Shown: in pieces, positions 9,428 through 18,097 of the stretch
Layout of the letters: each line of letters begins with the position of its first letter
Numbering within the stretch: the first letter of the stretch is position 1
The notes under the pieces: generated by a model
What the model was told of the DNA's origin: nothing
The model's database searches: none
Seen by the model: only the letters and a program-made list of their open reading frames with translations
Translations under genes and position numbers: made by a program
NCBI GenBank assembly: GCA_963758505.1
Contig: CAVWVJ010000001.1
Coordinates: 558,001-622,000, forward strand
Length of the DNA stretch: 64,000 nt
Direction of reading: 5' to 3'
Source of the DNA: Korobacter sp963758505
Lineage (GTDB): Bacteria; Acidobacteriota; Terriglobia; Terriglobales; Acidobacteriaceae

Positions 9428-10087
9428 ATGGCGTCGAAAGTGCAATCGAGATCGAAGCCGGCAACTCGCTCAGCGGCGAAATCCGGCGGGAAAAAACACG
9501 AGCAGTCCGAGCAGACCCGCGCCCGCCTGCTGCAGGCCGCGGAGAAAATTTTCGCGCGCGATGGCTTTGAAGCCGCCAAGCTCGAGGAGATCGCCGCCGA
9601 AGCCGGCTATACCCGTGGCGCCTTCTACGCCAACTTCGACAGCAAGGAGACCCTCTTCCTTGCCATGCTCGAAGAAAAAATCCATCAGCGCATCCGGAAC
9701 ATGCGCGCTGCCGCCGATCAATTCGACGACCCGCTCAAGAAGCTCGCCGCCATGCGCGATCACTTCGTCAATTCTGCGCAGGACTGCGGCTGGACCCTCA
9801 TCGGCCTCGAGTTCAAGCTCTTCGCCCTGCGCCATCGCGAGCTGCGAAGCAAAGTGGTCGCCATGCGCCGGCGCATCTTCGCCGCCGCCACCAGCGTTCT
9901 CGACGCACAATTCCGCGCCGCGAACGTGAAGCTCCCCGTTTCCACTTCCGCCTTTGTCGTCTCCCTCGGCGCTCTCACGCACGGCCTCGAACTCGACCGC
10001 ATGCTCGACAAAGCGATCTCGGAAGCGGAAATCAAGAAGGTAGGGAAGCTCTTCTTCGACGGCATCGTCCACCCGAAATCCTCATAA
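9428..10087 (+). CDS. TetR/AcrR-family transcriptional regulator
   Basis: 219 residues from ATG 9428; ATG 9416 is an alternative. Longer starts at 9386 or 9395 would place the start in or beside the palindromic operator. A basic N-terminal tail (KSGGKKHEQ) precedes the TetR HTH: 'TRARLLQAAEKIFARDGFE', then 'LEEIAAEAGYTRGAFYANF', the classic recognition-helix signature. The C-terminal ligand domain is variable. Divergent placement next to the tolC-emrAB operon predicts a local repressor relieved by a pump substrate, and probably autoregulation through the same operator. Confidence 0.93.
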   Translation: MASKVQSRSKPATRSAAKSGGKKHEQSEQTRARLLQAAEKIFARDGFEAAKLEEIAAEAGYTRGAFYANFDSKETLFLAMLEEKIHQRIRNMRAAADQFDDPLKKLAAMRDHFVNSAQDCGWTLIGLEFKLFALRHRELRSKVVAMRRRIFAAATSVLDAQFRAANVKLPVSTSAFVVSLGALTHGLELDRMLDKAISEAEIKKVGKLFFDGIVHPKSS

Positions 10088-10090
10088 AAA

Positions 10091-10117
10091 GCAAAAGGCG
10101 CGGATTCTCTCCGCGCC
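10091..10117 (-). terminator. Rho-independent terminator of tonB
   Basis: Perfect 8-bp stem GGCGCGGA / TCCGCGCC (10097-10104 and 10110-10117) with a 5-nt loop. Read on the minus strand it is followed by a T-rich run (complement of AAAAAGCAAAA). It lies 20 bp after the tonB stop. Confidence 0.8.
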
Positions 10118-10137
10118 CTCGCTAAACTCCAGGTTCC

Positions 10138-11034
10138 TCAGTACAGGTGGAAACTCACTTCGATGCTGACCAGCACCGCCACCGCTTTCCCGTCTTTCTT
10201 GGCAGGCTCAAACTTCCACTCTTTGATCTTTTCCATGGCCTTCTCGTCCAGGCCCATGCCCAGCGAACGCTGGATCCGCGGATCATGCGCCTTGCCGTCC
10301 GGCCCTACCACTACGGCCAGCACCACCACGCCCTGATACTTCGCCTTGCGCGCCTCTTCCGAATAATCAGGCTCCGGATCGTAGATCGCTACCGGCGGGC
10401 TCACGCCATTGCCCACGCGATAAATACCGCCGCCATAGCCGCCGCCGTATCCCGGACCAACGCCCGGACCGCGTCCTGAGCCAATGCCGCCGCCCGAGCC
10501 GCTACCAATTCCCCCACCGACGCCAATGCCGTTCGAAGGCGGCCCAACAATCTTCGAGAGCGGATCGCCCAGGTCTCCCGTCTTCGCCAAAGGAATATTC
10601 GGCGGCGCAACAATCGACGCGTCCACCGTCAGCTTCGGATTCGGATTGCGCACCACGATCGCCGGAGGAGCGAGCGGCACCTCTGTCTTCACCTTCGGCA
10701 AAGCGCCCTTCGGTGCTTCGAGCTTATCGCGGTCGCCGCCGCCGCCACCGCCGCCCATTTCTTTCGTGCCCACCGCCATCGGAAGGTACGGGCTGATGTC
10801 GGTCGCGATGTTGTGGACCTGCTTTTGAATAAGTTCGGTGTGCGTGAACGTCCAGTGGCTGGCGAAAATCACCAGCGCCACCATCAGCATGTTCAGCGCG
10901 TAAGAATAGAGAAACGATGTCCGGTTGACTGCGTAACTATGTTCCGCGTCCAGCATGAGAACGTGGAAACCCGGCTCATTGGCGGGGTTTTCGTTGGGCG
11001 GAAGCTTCGGATTTCCCAGGGCAGACGTGGACAT
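10138..11034 (-). CDS. TonB-family protein with glycine-rich linker
   Basis: 298 residues from ATG 11034, which has a GGGG Shine-Dalgarno-like run about 8 nt upstream; a TTG at 11046 would add four residues. One TM segment lies near residues 40-65 (FLYSYALNMLMVALVIFASHW). A periplasmic Pro/Lys stretch follows, then a Gly-rich segment (repeated GGGIGSG/GGGYGGG). The C-terminal TonB domain is recognisable from 'DPEPDYSEEARKAKYQG' and 'GLDEKAMEKIKEWKFEPA'. It would transduce inner-membrane energy to an outer-membrane receptor. No exbB, exbD or receptor gene is in the window. Confidence 0.88.
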   Translation of the reverse strand: MSTSALGNPKLPPNENPANEPGFHVLMLDAEHSYAVNRTSFLYSYALNMLMVALVIFASHWTFTHTELIQKQVHNIATDISPYLPMAVGTKEMGGGGGGGDRDKLEAPKGALPKVKTEVPLAPPAIVVRNPNPKLTVDASIVAPPNIPLAKTGDLGDPLSKIVGPPSNGIGVGGGIGSGSGGGIGSGRGPGVGPGYGGGYGGGIYRVGNGVSPPVAIYDPEPDYSEEARKAKYQGVVVLAVVVGPDGKAHDPRIQRSLGMGLDEKAMEKIKEWKFEPAKKDGKAVAVLVSIEVSFHLY

Positions 11035-11126
11035 ACAGTACCCCAAAGTATAGACCGTGGAGATCGCAAAACGTCGTCAAAAATTCAGGGGTCCCGCAAG
11101 GTTTCACAATTTCTGAACCTACGCCA

Positions 11127-12212
11127 CTAAGATGGAGCAGAGGGAACGATCGCCCGCAGCGCTCGCGGTTCCACCGCCAGTTCCACCGGCGTTTCGCAGA
11201 TATACTCCCCATCGGCATAAACCGGCATAGGGATTTCCGCATCGATCCGAACCCGGTCGGTCTGCAGATATTCCACTTGCTTCAAACTGAGGTGCGTCCC
11301 GGCAAATACCGTGCGGAAAAAGCGCAAAATCGTCCATCGGCCCACCCCGCGCACGAAACAGACGTCCAGCTTGCCATCATCCAGTTCTGCCTTTGTTGTC
11401 AACCGCATACCCCCGCCGTAACTGGGAGCATTTCCCACCGCCACGAGCAGCGCCCGCTCCGCGAGTTTCACCACCCACCCGTCGTCCGTGGGCGCCCATT
11501 TCGGCGCCGGCACGGAAACCGTCATCTTCCTTTGCCGGTACGCAAACAGCGCCCCCGCCGCCCCCAGGACATACCCTCCATGCCGTCTCAGCCACCCCGG
11601 CATCTTGTTCGCCCGCCGGTTGGTCTCGCTGTCGAACCCCGCCCCCGCAACGCAGCAATAGAACACCGGCAGCGCCGCGAAGTGCTGTTCCCGCTCGATC
11701 AGGTGCCGCAACTGCGACTCCATGATCTTCGGACCGAGCACCGCCAGGTGGTTCGCCGGGTCCAACTCACTCGCCTCGATCTCCCGCGACCACCCATCCT
11801 CCGGCGCAGCCTCTTCCGCGTTGCTCCGATGCAATCGCGTGATCGTTCCCACGTCAATCTCGCGGACGTTGGCGCCTGTCGCCACAAACGTCTTCCACGC
11901 CGCAAGCGCATCCTCCACGCTGCGAATCCCGAGCGATCGCGAAAAATCGTTGCCGCTGCCCATCGGCACATGCAGAAAAGGAGTATGGCTCTCAACGAGT
12001 GCCGCAAGATGATGGTGCATCGTCCCATCGCCGCCCAACACCAGCGCCGCCGCCGGACGGTCCGAAGGGTCCATGTCATTGCCGGTGAAAATGTTCACCC
12101 CCGGCAACTCGAACTTCCGCGCCACCGACTCCTCAGCCCGCGGCCCCATCAAGGCAACAACTCGCAAACACAATCTCCCGGTGAAACCGATTGAGGTTAC
12201 AGGAAACTTCAC
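11127..12212 (-). CDS. Diacylglycerol/lipid kinase-like protein (DAGK catalytic domain)
   Basis: 361 residues with the DAGK signature: 'LVLGGDGTMHHHLAAL' (nucleotide-binding GGDGT) followed by 'VPMGSGNDFSRSLGI' (GT/SGNDFAR-type motif). The C-terminal part has 'GGGMRLTTKAELDDGKLDVCFV' and ends in 'MPVYADGEYI', as in YegS/BmrU-like lipid kinases. It probably phosphorylates a lipid with an OH group; the true substrate is unknown. The start is uncertain: GTG at 12212 gives the full frame, while a TTG near 12167 sits closer to a GGGAG sequence and still keeps the first beta strand (RVVALMGP). Confidence 0.85.
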   Translation of the reverse strand: MKFPVTSIGFTGRLCLRVVALMGPRAEESVARKFELPGVNIFTGNDMDPSDRPAAALVLGGDGTMHHHLAALVESHTPFLHVPMGSGNDFSRSLGIRSVEDALAAWKTFVATGANVREIDVGTITRLHRSNAEEAAPEDGWSREIEASELDPANHLAVLGPKIMESQLRHLIEREQHFAALPVFYCCVAGAGFDSETNRRANKMPGWLRRHGGYVLGAAGALFAYRQRKMTVSVPAPKWAPTDDGWVVKLAERALLVAVGNAPSYGGGMRLTTKAELDDGKLDVCFVRGVGRWTILRFFRTVFAGTHLSLKQVEYLQTDRVRIDAEIPMPVYADGEYICETPVELAVEPRALRAIVPSAPS

Positions 12213-12227
12213 CTGTCATCCAGAGCG

Positions 12228-12586
12228 AACGCGCGCGGACATCGTTCCGTTCCAGAAATGTGGGTGCCCCACCCTTTTCGCGAAGCGAAAGGGTGGGTCC
12301 GCAACCTCAAAAGGGAGAGTCATCCAGAGCGCAGCCCCGTTCCAGAAATGTGGGTGCCCCATCCTTTTCGCGAAGCGAAAGGGTGGGCCCGCAACCTCAA
12401 AAGGGAGAGTCACTCCAGAACGAAGGCCCCCTACCCGTTCCAGAAATGTGGGTGCCCCATCCTTTTCGCGCAGCGAAAGGATGGGTCCGCAAACTCAAAA
12501 GGATTGCCATCCAGAGCGCAGGCCCGTTCCAGAAATGTGGGTGCCCCATCCTTTTCGCGAAGCGAAAGGGTGGGCCCGCAACCTCA
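12228..12586. repeat. Array B: four copies of a GTGGGTGCCCCA palindromic repeat
   Basis: The core GTGGGTGCCCCA(C/T)CCTTTTCGC...GCGAAAGG(G/A)TGGG starts at 12260, 12350, 12448 and 12537 (spacing 90, 98, 89). Each is preceded by GTTCCAGAAAT and followed by CCGCAA(C/A)CTCAAAAGG and CATCCAGAGCG. The CACCCTTT/AAAGGGTG arms can form a strong hairpin. The last copy runs into the tyrS stop codon: the TCA at 12584-12586, read as TGA on the minus strand, belongs to the repeat's ACCTCA. The core is shared with array C on the other side of tyrS. Confidence 0.9.
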
Positions 12587-13819
12587 CCCCACCGTGACCC
12601 GCTTCATCCTCTTGCCCACCCGAATCACCCACGATGTCTTCAAGGGAATATACGGCGACGAAACCACCTCGCCATCCACCTTCACCGCCCCTGCCTTGAT
12701 CTTGCGTCCCGCATCCGTCGCCGACTCCGCCAGCCCCGCCTTGTGCAACAGGCGATCCAGCCTCACTTGCGTTGCGCCTTCGTCCATGCCGATCTCGGAT
12801 GCCGTGAGATGCACCTCTTCCAACTCATCCGGCACTTCTTTCTTCTGGAACTGCTTCGACCAATTTTCCGCCGCATGTTCCGCCAACTCTGCCGAATGGA
12901 AATCCGTGACGATGATCTTTCCCAGCTCCTGCTTTACCTTCATCGGGTGCGCCTCGCCGGCCGCCACCTTGCGCTTCAATTCCTCGATCTGCGCAGTCGT
13001 GACATCGGTCAGCAACTCGTAGTAACGCCACATCAACGCGTCGCTGATCGACATCACCTTCCCGAACATCTCCTCCGGCGCCTCCGTGATGCCGATGTAA
13101 TTCCCGTAGCTCTTCGACATCTTCTGCACGCCATCGGTGCCTTCGAGCAACGGCATCGTCAACACGATCTGCGACGGCTGCCCATAATGCCGCTGCAACT
13201 CGCGGCCCACCAGCAAATTGAATTTCTGGTCGGTCCCGCCCAGTTCTACATCTGCCTCTAGCGCCACCGAGTCATACCCCTGCGCCAGCGGATACAACAA
13301 CTCGTGCAGCGCAATCGGCTTCTCTTCCATGAAACGCTTGTGGAAGTCTTCGCGCTCCAGCATCTGCGAAACCGTGTACTTCGCCGCCAGCCGGATGATC
13401 CCTTCGTACCCCAGCTTGTCGAGCCACTCGCTGTTGAAGCGCACCTCGGTCTTCTGCGCATCCAGGATCCGGAAAACCTGCGCCTTGTAGGTCTCGGCAT
13501 TCTGGTCGATCTGCTCTCGCGTCAGCGGAGGCCGCGTCGCCGAACGTCCCGTAGGATCGCCGATCAAGCTCGTAAAATCGCCGATAAGAAAAACGACGGT
13601 ATGCCCCAGGTCCTGGAAGTGCTTCAGCTTCCGCATCAGCACCGTGTGCCCGAGATGCAGGTCCGGCGCCGTCGGATCGAATCCCGCCTTCACCCGCAAC
13701 GGCTTGCCCGACTGCCGCGACTTCTCCAGCCGCTCGCGCAAGTCGCCCTCGCGAATAATCTCCGCCGCGCCCTTCTTCAAGTACGCCAGTTGTTCGTCAA
13801 CAGGAGCAAACTTAGCCAT
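12584..13819 (-). CDS. tyrS: Tyrosyl-tRNA synthetase
   Basis: 411 residues from ATG 13819 (MAKFAPVDEQ); a ten-codon upstream extension is unlikely. It is a class I aminoacyl-tRNA synthetase with the HIGH-equivalent 'DLHLGHTVLMRK', 'GDPTGRS' just after, the tyrosine-pocket region 'YPLAQGYDSVALEADVELGGTDQKFN' and the catalytic 'KMSKS' loop. The C-terminal 60 residues are an S4 RNA-binding domain (RLDRLLHKAGLAES, GRKIKAGAVKVDGE). It charges tRNA-Tyr. It is flanked on both sides by repeat arrays of the same core, and no T-box leader is visible upstream. Confidence 0.96.
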   Translation of the reverse strand: MAKFAPVDEQLAYLKKGAAEIIREGDLRERLEKSRQSGKPLRVKAGFDPTAPDLHLGHTVLMRKLKHFQDLGHTVVFLIGDFTSLIGDPTGRSATRPPLTREQIDQNAETYKAQVFRILDAQKTEVRFNSEWLDKLGYEGIIRLAAKYTVSQMLEREDFHKRFMEEKPIALHELLYPLAQGYDSVALEADVELGGTDQKFNLLVGRELQRHYGQPSQIVLTMPLLEGTDGVQKMSKSYGNYIGITEAPEEMFGKVMSISDALMWRYYELLTDVTTAQIEELKRKVAAGEAHPMKVKQELGKIIVTDFHSAELAEHAAENWSKQFQKKEVPDELEEVHLTASEIGMDEGATQVRLDRLLHKAGLAESATDAGRKIKAGAVKVDGEVVSSPYIPLKTSWVIRVGKRMKRVTVG

Positions 13820-13853
13820 GAAGCTGCAATTATAACGACCGTTTTCCATTACT

Positions 13854-14405
13854 GTGGGTGCCCCACCCTTCTCGCAACGCGAGAGGGTGGGTCGCTACGA
13901 TCCCTGCGTTCGCAACACATTCTCGTTCGTGACCAATACCGTGGGTGCCCCACCCTTCTCGCAACGCGAGAGGGTGGGTCGCTGAGCTCCCTGCGTTCGC
14001 AACACATTCTCATTCGTGACCAATCCGTGGGTGCCCCACCCTTCTCGCACCGCGAGAGGGTGGGTCGCTTCGACCCTTGCCTTCGCAACACGTTCTCATT
14101 CGTGACCAATACCGTGGGTGCCCCACCCTTCTCGCAACGCGAGAGGGTGGGTCGCTTTCTCCCCGCGTTCGCAACTCATTCGTGACCAACACCGTGGGTG
14201 CCCCACCCTTCTCGCACCGCGAGAGGGTGGGTCGATCCCTGCGTTCGCAACACATTCTCGTTCGTGACCAATACCGTGGGTGCCCCACCCTTCTCGCACC
14301 GCGAGAGGGTGGGTCGCTGAGCTCCCTGCGTTCACAACACATTCTCGTTCGTGACCAATACTGTGGGTGCCCCACCCTTCTCGCACCGCGAGAGGGTGGG
14401 TCGCC
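13854..14405. repeat. Array C: seven tandem copies of an ~87-bp palindromic unit
   Basis: The unit is GTGGGTGCCCCACCCTTCTC, then GCAAC or GCACC, then GCGAGAGGGTGGGTCGC, then a spacer CTGCGTTCGCAACACATTCT with CGTGACCAATACC. Core starts: 13854, 13941, 14027, 14114, 14194, 14276, 14363 (spacing 87, 86, 87, 80, 82, 87). The core folds on itself (CCCACCCTTCTCGC against GCGAGAGGGTGGG, one bulge). The spacers are as conserved as the cores, so this is not a CRISPR. It fills the tyrS-trxA gap and makes spurious long ORFs on both strands. Confidence 0.93.
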
Positions 14406-14464
14406 TCGATCGACGAGGACACATCGCTGGCGCCCTAATGTTTCTTTGGGAGAATTTGACACAC

Positions 14465-14490
14465 AAAAAGCCCCGCCATTCGGCGGGGCT
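14465..14490 (-). terminator. Rho-independent terminator of trxA
   Basis: Perfect 9-bp stem AGCCCCGCC / GGCGGGGCT (14469-14477, 14482-14490) with loop ATTC. On the minus strand a run of five T follows. It lies 17 bp past the trxA stop. Confidence 0.88.
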
Positions 14491-14507
14491 CTCCAAATCT
14501 TTGCGCG

Positions 14508-14837
14508 TTACAGGCTGTTGTTCAAAGCCTGCTCGATGCGCTCACGGGCTACATAGCCCACAATCTGTTCCGTCACCTGGCCACCTTTGAACACCAGCAA
14601 TGTCGGAATTCCGCGGATGCCGTAGCGCGACGGGGTCGCTGCATTCTTATCGACATCCATCTTCCCAACCGTCACTTTGCCGTTGAACGACTGGGCCACT
14701 TCGTCCACGATCGGCGCTAACGCCTTGCACGGGCCGCACCACGCTGCCCAAAAATCAATCAGCACAGGCTTGTCTGATTTCAATACCAACTGGTCAAAAT
14801 TCGAATCGGTTACCTCAACGATTGCGTCGCTTGCCAT
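14508..14837 (-). CDS. trxA: Thioredoxin
   Basis: 109 residues, the standard thioredoxin length, with the active site 'WAAWCGPCKALAPIVDEVA' and the cis-Pro region 'GIRGIPTLLVFKGG'. It is a cytosolic disulfide reductase; the partner reductase is not in the window. It stands alone between repeat array C and a 350-bp intergenic region, with its own terminator. Confidence 0.96.
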   Translation of the reverse strand: MASDAIVEVTDSNFDQLVLKSDKPVLIDFWAAWCGPCKALAPIVDEVAQSFNGKVTVGKMDVDKNAATPSRYGIRGIPTLLVFKGGQVTEQIVGYVARERIEQALNNSL

Positions 14838-15187
14838 TGCGCCTCCAGGCTCTATGTTTGGACTATTACGGCCCGGTTTCTAGGACAGCAGGCCGAATTT
14901 TCATCCTACCACTAGCATTAGATGGAGATCGGTCGTCTTTCGACTCATCGCCCGAGTGCCACCTTTCGCCCGCCCAGATTGGAGCAGCTGCTCTGATATT
15001 TTTAGGCAAAAAACAACGCCCTGGGCTCTCGCCACAGGGCGCCGACGGCAGCCCTCCCCCAGAACTGCCGAACCTACGAGAAGGATAATGCGACCAACAT
15101 GATGAAAAGTAAATGTAACGGCGGTAACAATGGGGTAACCGAAAAGTGATTACCCTGGTTAATACCGGCAGGCCAGCGGCCTTATTC
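14838..15187. other. 350-bp intergenic region between trxA and the ETF-QO gene
   Basis: No credible gene. It should hold the trxA promoter (minus strand). It contains a likely terminator at 15008-15041 and an inverted repeat GGGTAA / TTACCC (15133-15138, 15150-15155). Near that is a cluster of GGTAAC-like words (15113-15140). No known regulatory family is recognised. Confidence 0.5.
15008..15041 (-). terminator. Probable rho-independent terminator of the ETF-QO gene
   Basis: Stem CGCCCTG / CAGGGCG (15017-15023, 15035-15041). On the minus strand it is followed by TTGTTTTTTGCC. It lies about 150 bp past the ETF-QO stop, so assignment to that transcript is inferred. Confidence 0.6.
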
Positions 15188-16903
15188 CTACATCCCGTCG
15201 TAGTTTGGGCCACCCCCACCCTCCGGCGGAACCCAGGTGATGATTTCGTAAGGGTCCATGATGTCGCAGGTCTTACAGTGCACACAGTTAGACGGATTCA
15301 GGTGAATCTCTTTCCCTCCGGGAACATCCTGGGCGTCTACCATTTCGTAAACGTTGGCCGGGCAGAAATTCGTGCATGGATTGCCAAATTCCTTGGTACA
15401 GCGCGTACTGCAAATATTTGTATCGTGGATCACCAGGTGCGAAGGCTGATCTTCCTCGTGCTTCGTGCCTGAGTGATAAAGGTCGGTCAGCTTGTCGAAC
15501 GTAAGTTTGCCGTCACCCTTTGCCGGCCCAAGAATCGCATCGCGTCGCTTTCCATACCCAAGCATGTCCCAGATCGGCCGCATCTTCCTGTGACCCGCCT
15601 CCGCCGGATAACGATTGCGCAACCCATGTCCTCCGGTGATCTGCTGGAACGCCGTATGCAGCATGCCCTGCACGAAGCCCTGCTCGAATCCCTGGTGGAA
15701 GTTTCGTACCGGCCACAACTCTTCGCGGATCCAACTCGCCTGCACCTTCGCCGGGTAGTCCAGAAGCCGCTGCTTGGAAGCGTCGCCCTTCAGCAAAGCA
15801 TCGAACGCCGTCTCCGCCGCCAGCATCCCGCTCTTGATCGCCAGGTGAATGCCTTTGAGCCTCTGCGAATTCAAAAAGCCCGCGGAATCTCCGATGATCA
15901 TCCAGCCGTCGCCTGACAGCGGCGGCAACGCCCACCACCCTCCGTAAGGCAGCGACTTCGCCCCGTAACGAATCATCTTGCCGCCTTCCAGCAGCTTCGC
16001 TATGAACGGATGCGTCTTGAACGCCTGCAGCACATGCTGTGGATCGATACGCGGATCTTCATAGTCGAGTCCCGTCACGTATCCCAGCGACACGACATTG
16101 TCTTTTCCGCCATAAATCCACGCTCCGCCGTACTCATGAAAGGTCAGCGGATACCCCAGCGTATAAATCACCTCGCCCGGCGCAATCCGTCCCGACGGTA
16201 CCTCCCACAACTCTTTCACCCCCACGCCGTACGTCTGCGGGTTGCGATGCTTGTCCAGATCGAATCGCCCCACGAGCTGTTTCGTCAGCGATCCCCGCGT
16301 CCCTTCCGCCAGCACCAGCACCTTCGTCTTCAAGTCATAGCCCGGCTCGAAGTTCGACTTCGGCTCGCCGCGCTTGTCCACGCCCTTATCGTCCGTGCGG
16401 ACGCCGACAACTTTTCCTTCCTCGATCAGCAGCTCCGACCCCGCGAAGCCGGTGAACAGCGTGATCCCCGCCGCTTCCACCTTCTCTCCCAGCCACTTGG
16501 TGAACCGGTTGATCGAGATCACGTAATTGCCGTGATCGCGCATCGGTGGCGGCGTGATCGGCGCCTTGAACTTGCGCTTCTCCGTCAGGTAATAAACCGA
16601 TTCCTTCGTCACCGGCGCTTCGATCGGCGCCTCTTTCTCCCACCCCGGCAGCAACTCGTTCATCGACCGCGGATCCAGCAGCGCGCCGCTCAGGCAGTGC
16701 TGTCCCACCTCGCGCGCCTTCTCCAGCACGTAGATGTTCTCTTTGCTGACTTGCGCATCCGGATTCGCCGCATTGTGCGCGTCGATCAACTGCGAGAGCC
16801 GCAGGGCGCACGCCATCCCGGCCGGCCCTCCGCCCACGATCACAACATCGGCGTCCATCTGCGGACGCTCTACGCCCGAAAGCGGTTTGCGAAAAACGAT
16901 CAT
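15188..16903 (-). CDS. Electron-transfer flavoprotein:ubiquinone oxidoreductase
   Basis: 571 residues. The N-terminal FAD Rossmann motif is 'DADVVIVGGGPAGMACALRL'. The middle holds the quinone/membrane-associated region of the ETF-QO family ('GYPLTFHEYGGAWIYGGKD', 'GDSAGFLNSQRLKGIHLA'). The C-terminus is the ETF-QO 4Fe-4S module: a Cys in 'CTNFCPANVYE', then 'NCVHCKTCDI' and the ending 'ITWVPPEGGGGPNYDGM'. It passes electrons from ETF (fatty acid or amino acid oxidation) to the quinone pool at the inner membrane. No etfAB genes are adjacent. Confidence 0.95.
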   Translation of the reverse strand: MIVFRKPLSGVERPQMDADVVIVGGGPAGMACALRLSQLIDAHNAANPDAQVSKENIYVLEKAREVGQHCLSGALLDPRSMNELLPGWEKEAPIEAPVTKESVYYLTEKRKFKAPITPPPMRDHGNYVISINRFTKWLGEKVEAAGITLFTGFAGSELLIEEGKVVGVRTDDKGVDKRGEPKSNFEPGYDLKTKVLVLAEGTRGSLTKQLVGRFDLDKHRNPQTYGVGVKELWEVPSGRIAPGEVIYTLGYPLTFHEYGGAWIYGGKDNVVSLGYVTGLDYEDPRIDPQHVLQAFKTHPFIAKLLEGGKMIRYGAKSLPYGGWWALPPLSGDGWMIIGDSAGFLNSQRLKGIHLAIKSGMLAAETAFDALLKGDASKQRLLDYPAKVQASWIREELWPVRNFHQGFEQGFVQGMLHTAFQQITGGHGLRNRYPAEAGHRKMRPIWDMLGYGKRRDAILGPAKGDGKLTFDKLTDLYHSGTKHEEDQPSHLVIHDTNICSTRCTKEFGNPCTNFCPANVYEMVDAQDVPGGKEIHLNPSNCVHCKTCDIMDPYEIITWVPPEGGGGPNYDGM

Positions 16904-17016
16904 GTCAGGAATCCCTGTCTGAGGAGACTGGTGAGTCTACCAGCCGCCCCGAACCGCGAGCAACTTTCCCACCCGCCCGCTCTCATAAGGATGCCAAACT
17001 GAAACTCCACGCCTCT

Positions 17017-17160
17017 TGTCATCCTGAGCGAAACGCGCAGCGTTCGCAGCCGAAGCATCTTGCATTTTGCTTCGCGGCCAGCCCGCCATCCTCACGCCTG
17101 ACCTACGCTCTCTCTTCTCATTGCGAGGAGCAAAGCGACTGTGGCTACCTGCGGTTCCGC
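17017..17160. repeat. Single composite repeat (GTCATCCTGAGCGAA + CATTGCGAGGAG)
   Basis: One diverged unit between the ETF-QO and ABC genes. GTCATCCTGAGCGAAACGC starts near 17018, TTTTGCTTCGCGGCCAGCCC follows, and CATTGCGAGGAGCAAAGCGAC starts near 17120. It is the same set of parts as arrays A, E and F. Its right end reaches to within a few bases of the ABC ATPase start, so it may hold or interfere with that gene's promoter. Confidence 0.75.
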
Positions 17161-17164
17161 TACA

Positions 17165-18097
17165 ATGCCCCCATCCATGCCGCTGCCTCTCCAGATCGAT
17201 TCCCTCGTGAAGCGCTTCGGCCCGCTCACCGCCGTCAACGGCGTCTCGCTCGAGGTTCACGACCGCGAATGTCTCGGTCTGCTCGGCCCCAACGGAGCAG
17301 GGAAGTCCACCACCCTTCGCAGCATCGTCGGCCGCGTTCATCCCGACTCCGGCAGCGTCCGCATCTTCGGCCACGCCGCCGAATCTCCCGAGGCCCGCGC
17401 CGCCATCGGATGGGTGCCGCAGGAAATCGCCCTCTATCCGCTGCTTTCCGCCCGCGAGAATCTCGATTCCTTCGGCCGTTATCAAGGTCTCAGCGGCAAA
17501 GCTCTCACCGATGCCATCGCTTGGTGTATCGAATGGGCCACCCTCGCCGACAAAGCCAACGAGCCCGTCAAACAGCTCTCCGGAGGCATGAAGCGCCGCC
17601 TCAACATGGCTTGCGGTCTCATCCACCGTCCGCGGGTTGTCTTGATGGACGAACCCACCGTCGGCGTCGATCCCCAATCGCGCAATCGCATCTTCGAAAT
17701 GATCGAGGCCCTTCGCGCCGCCGGCATGTCGATCATCTACACCACGCATTACATGGAAGAAGCCGAGCGCCTCTGCGATCGCATCGCCATCATCGATCAC
17801 GGCCAGATCATCGCCCTCGGTACCCGCGACGACCTCGTCCACCAGTCCTTCGGCGGACGCAGCGACGTCCTCATGCGTCTCAAGGACACCCACCAAAACG
17901 CCGCCTCCTGGACCACCGCCCGCAACGGCACCTACGACGGCGAAGTCGCCCACTTCTCCATCGCGCAGCCCACCGAAATCGCCGGCCTCCTCGACGCCGC
18001 CTCGCACCACGGCCTCGAAGTCATCGATGTCGTCCTCCGCCGTCCCAACCTCGAATCCGTCTTCCTGCAACTTACCGGGAGAGATCTCCGCGAATGA
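17165..18097 (+). CDS. ABC transporter ATP-binding protein (ABC-2 exporter type)
   Basis: 310 residues from ATG 17165 (MPPSMPLPLQ); ATG 17177 is also possible. A GTG at 17141 lies inside the repeat and is rejected. It has Walker A 'GPNGAGKST', signature 'LSGGMKRRL', Walker B 'RVVLMDEP', and an H-loop in 'IYTTHYMEEAERLCD'. The DrrA/NatA-like arrangement with a ~70-residue C-terminal extension is typical of ABC-2 exporters. The next gene, the permease, overlaps by four bases. The substrate is unknown. Confidence 0.93.
   Translation: MPPSMPLPLQIDSLVKRFGPLTAVNGVSLEVHDRECLGLLGPNGAGKSTTLRSIVGRVHPDSGSVRIFGHAAESPEARAAIGWVPQEIALYPLLSARENLDSFGRYQGLSGKALTDAIAWCIEWATLADKANEPVKQLSGGMKRRLNMACGLIHRPRVVLMDEPTVGVDPQSRNRIFEMIEALRAAGMSIIYTTHYMEEAERLCDRIAIIDHGQIIALGTRDDLVHQSFGGRSDVLMRLKDTHQNAASWTTARNGTYDGEVAHFSIAQPTEIAGLLDAASHHGLEVIDVVLRRPNLESVFLQLTGRDLRE

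Noticed and set aside
13854..14405. CRISPR-like look of regularly spaced repeats (also arrays B, E, F)
   Set aside because: The sequences between palindromes are themselves conserved, unit sizes differ from CRISPR repeats and spacers, and no cas genes are present.
13820..14405. T-box leader upstream of tyrS
   Set aside because: The region is fully taken by the palindromic array; no T-box sequence or antiterminator pairing is seen.
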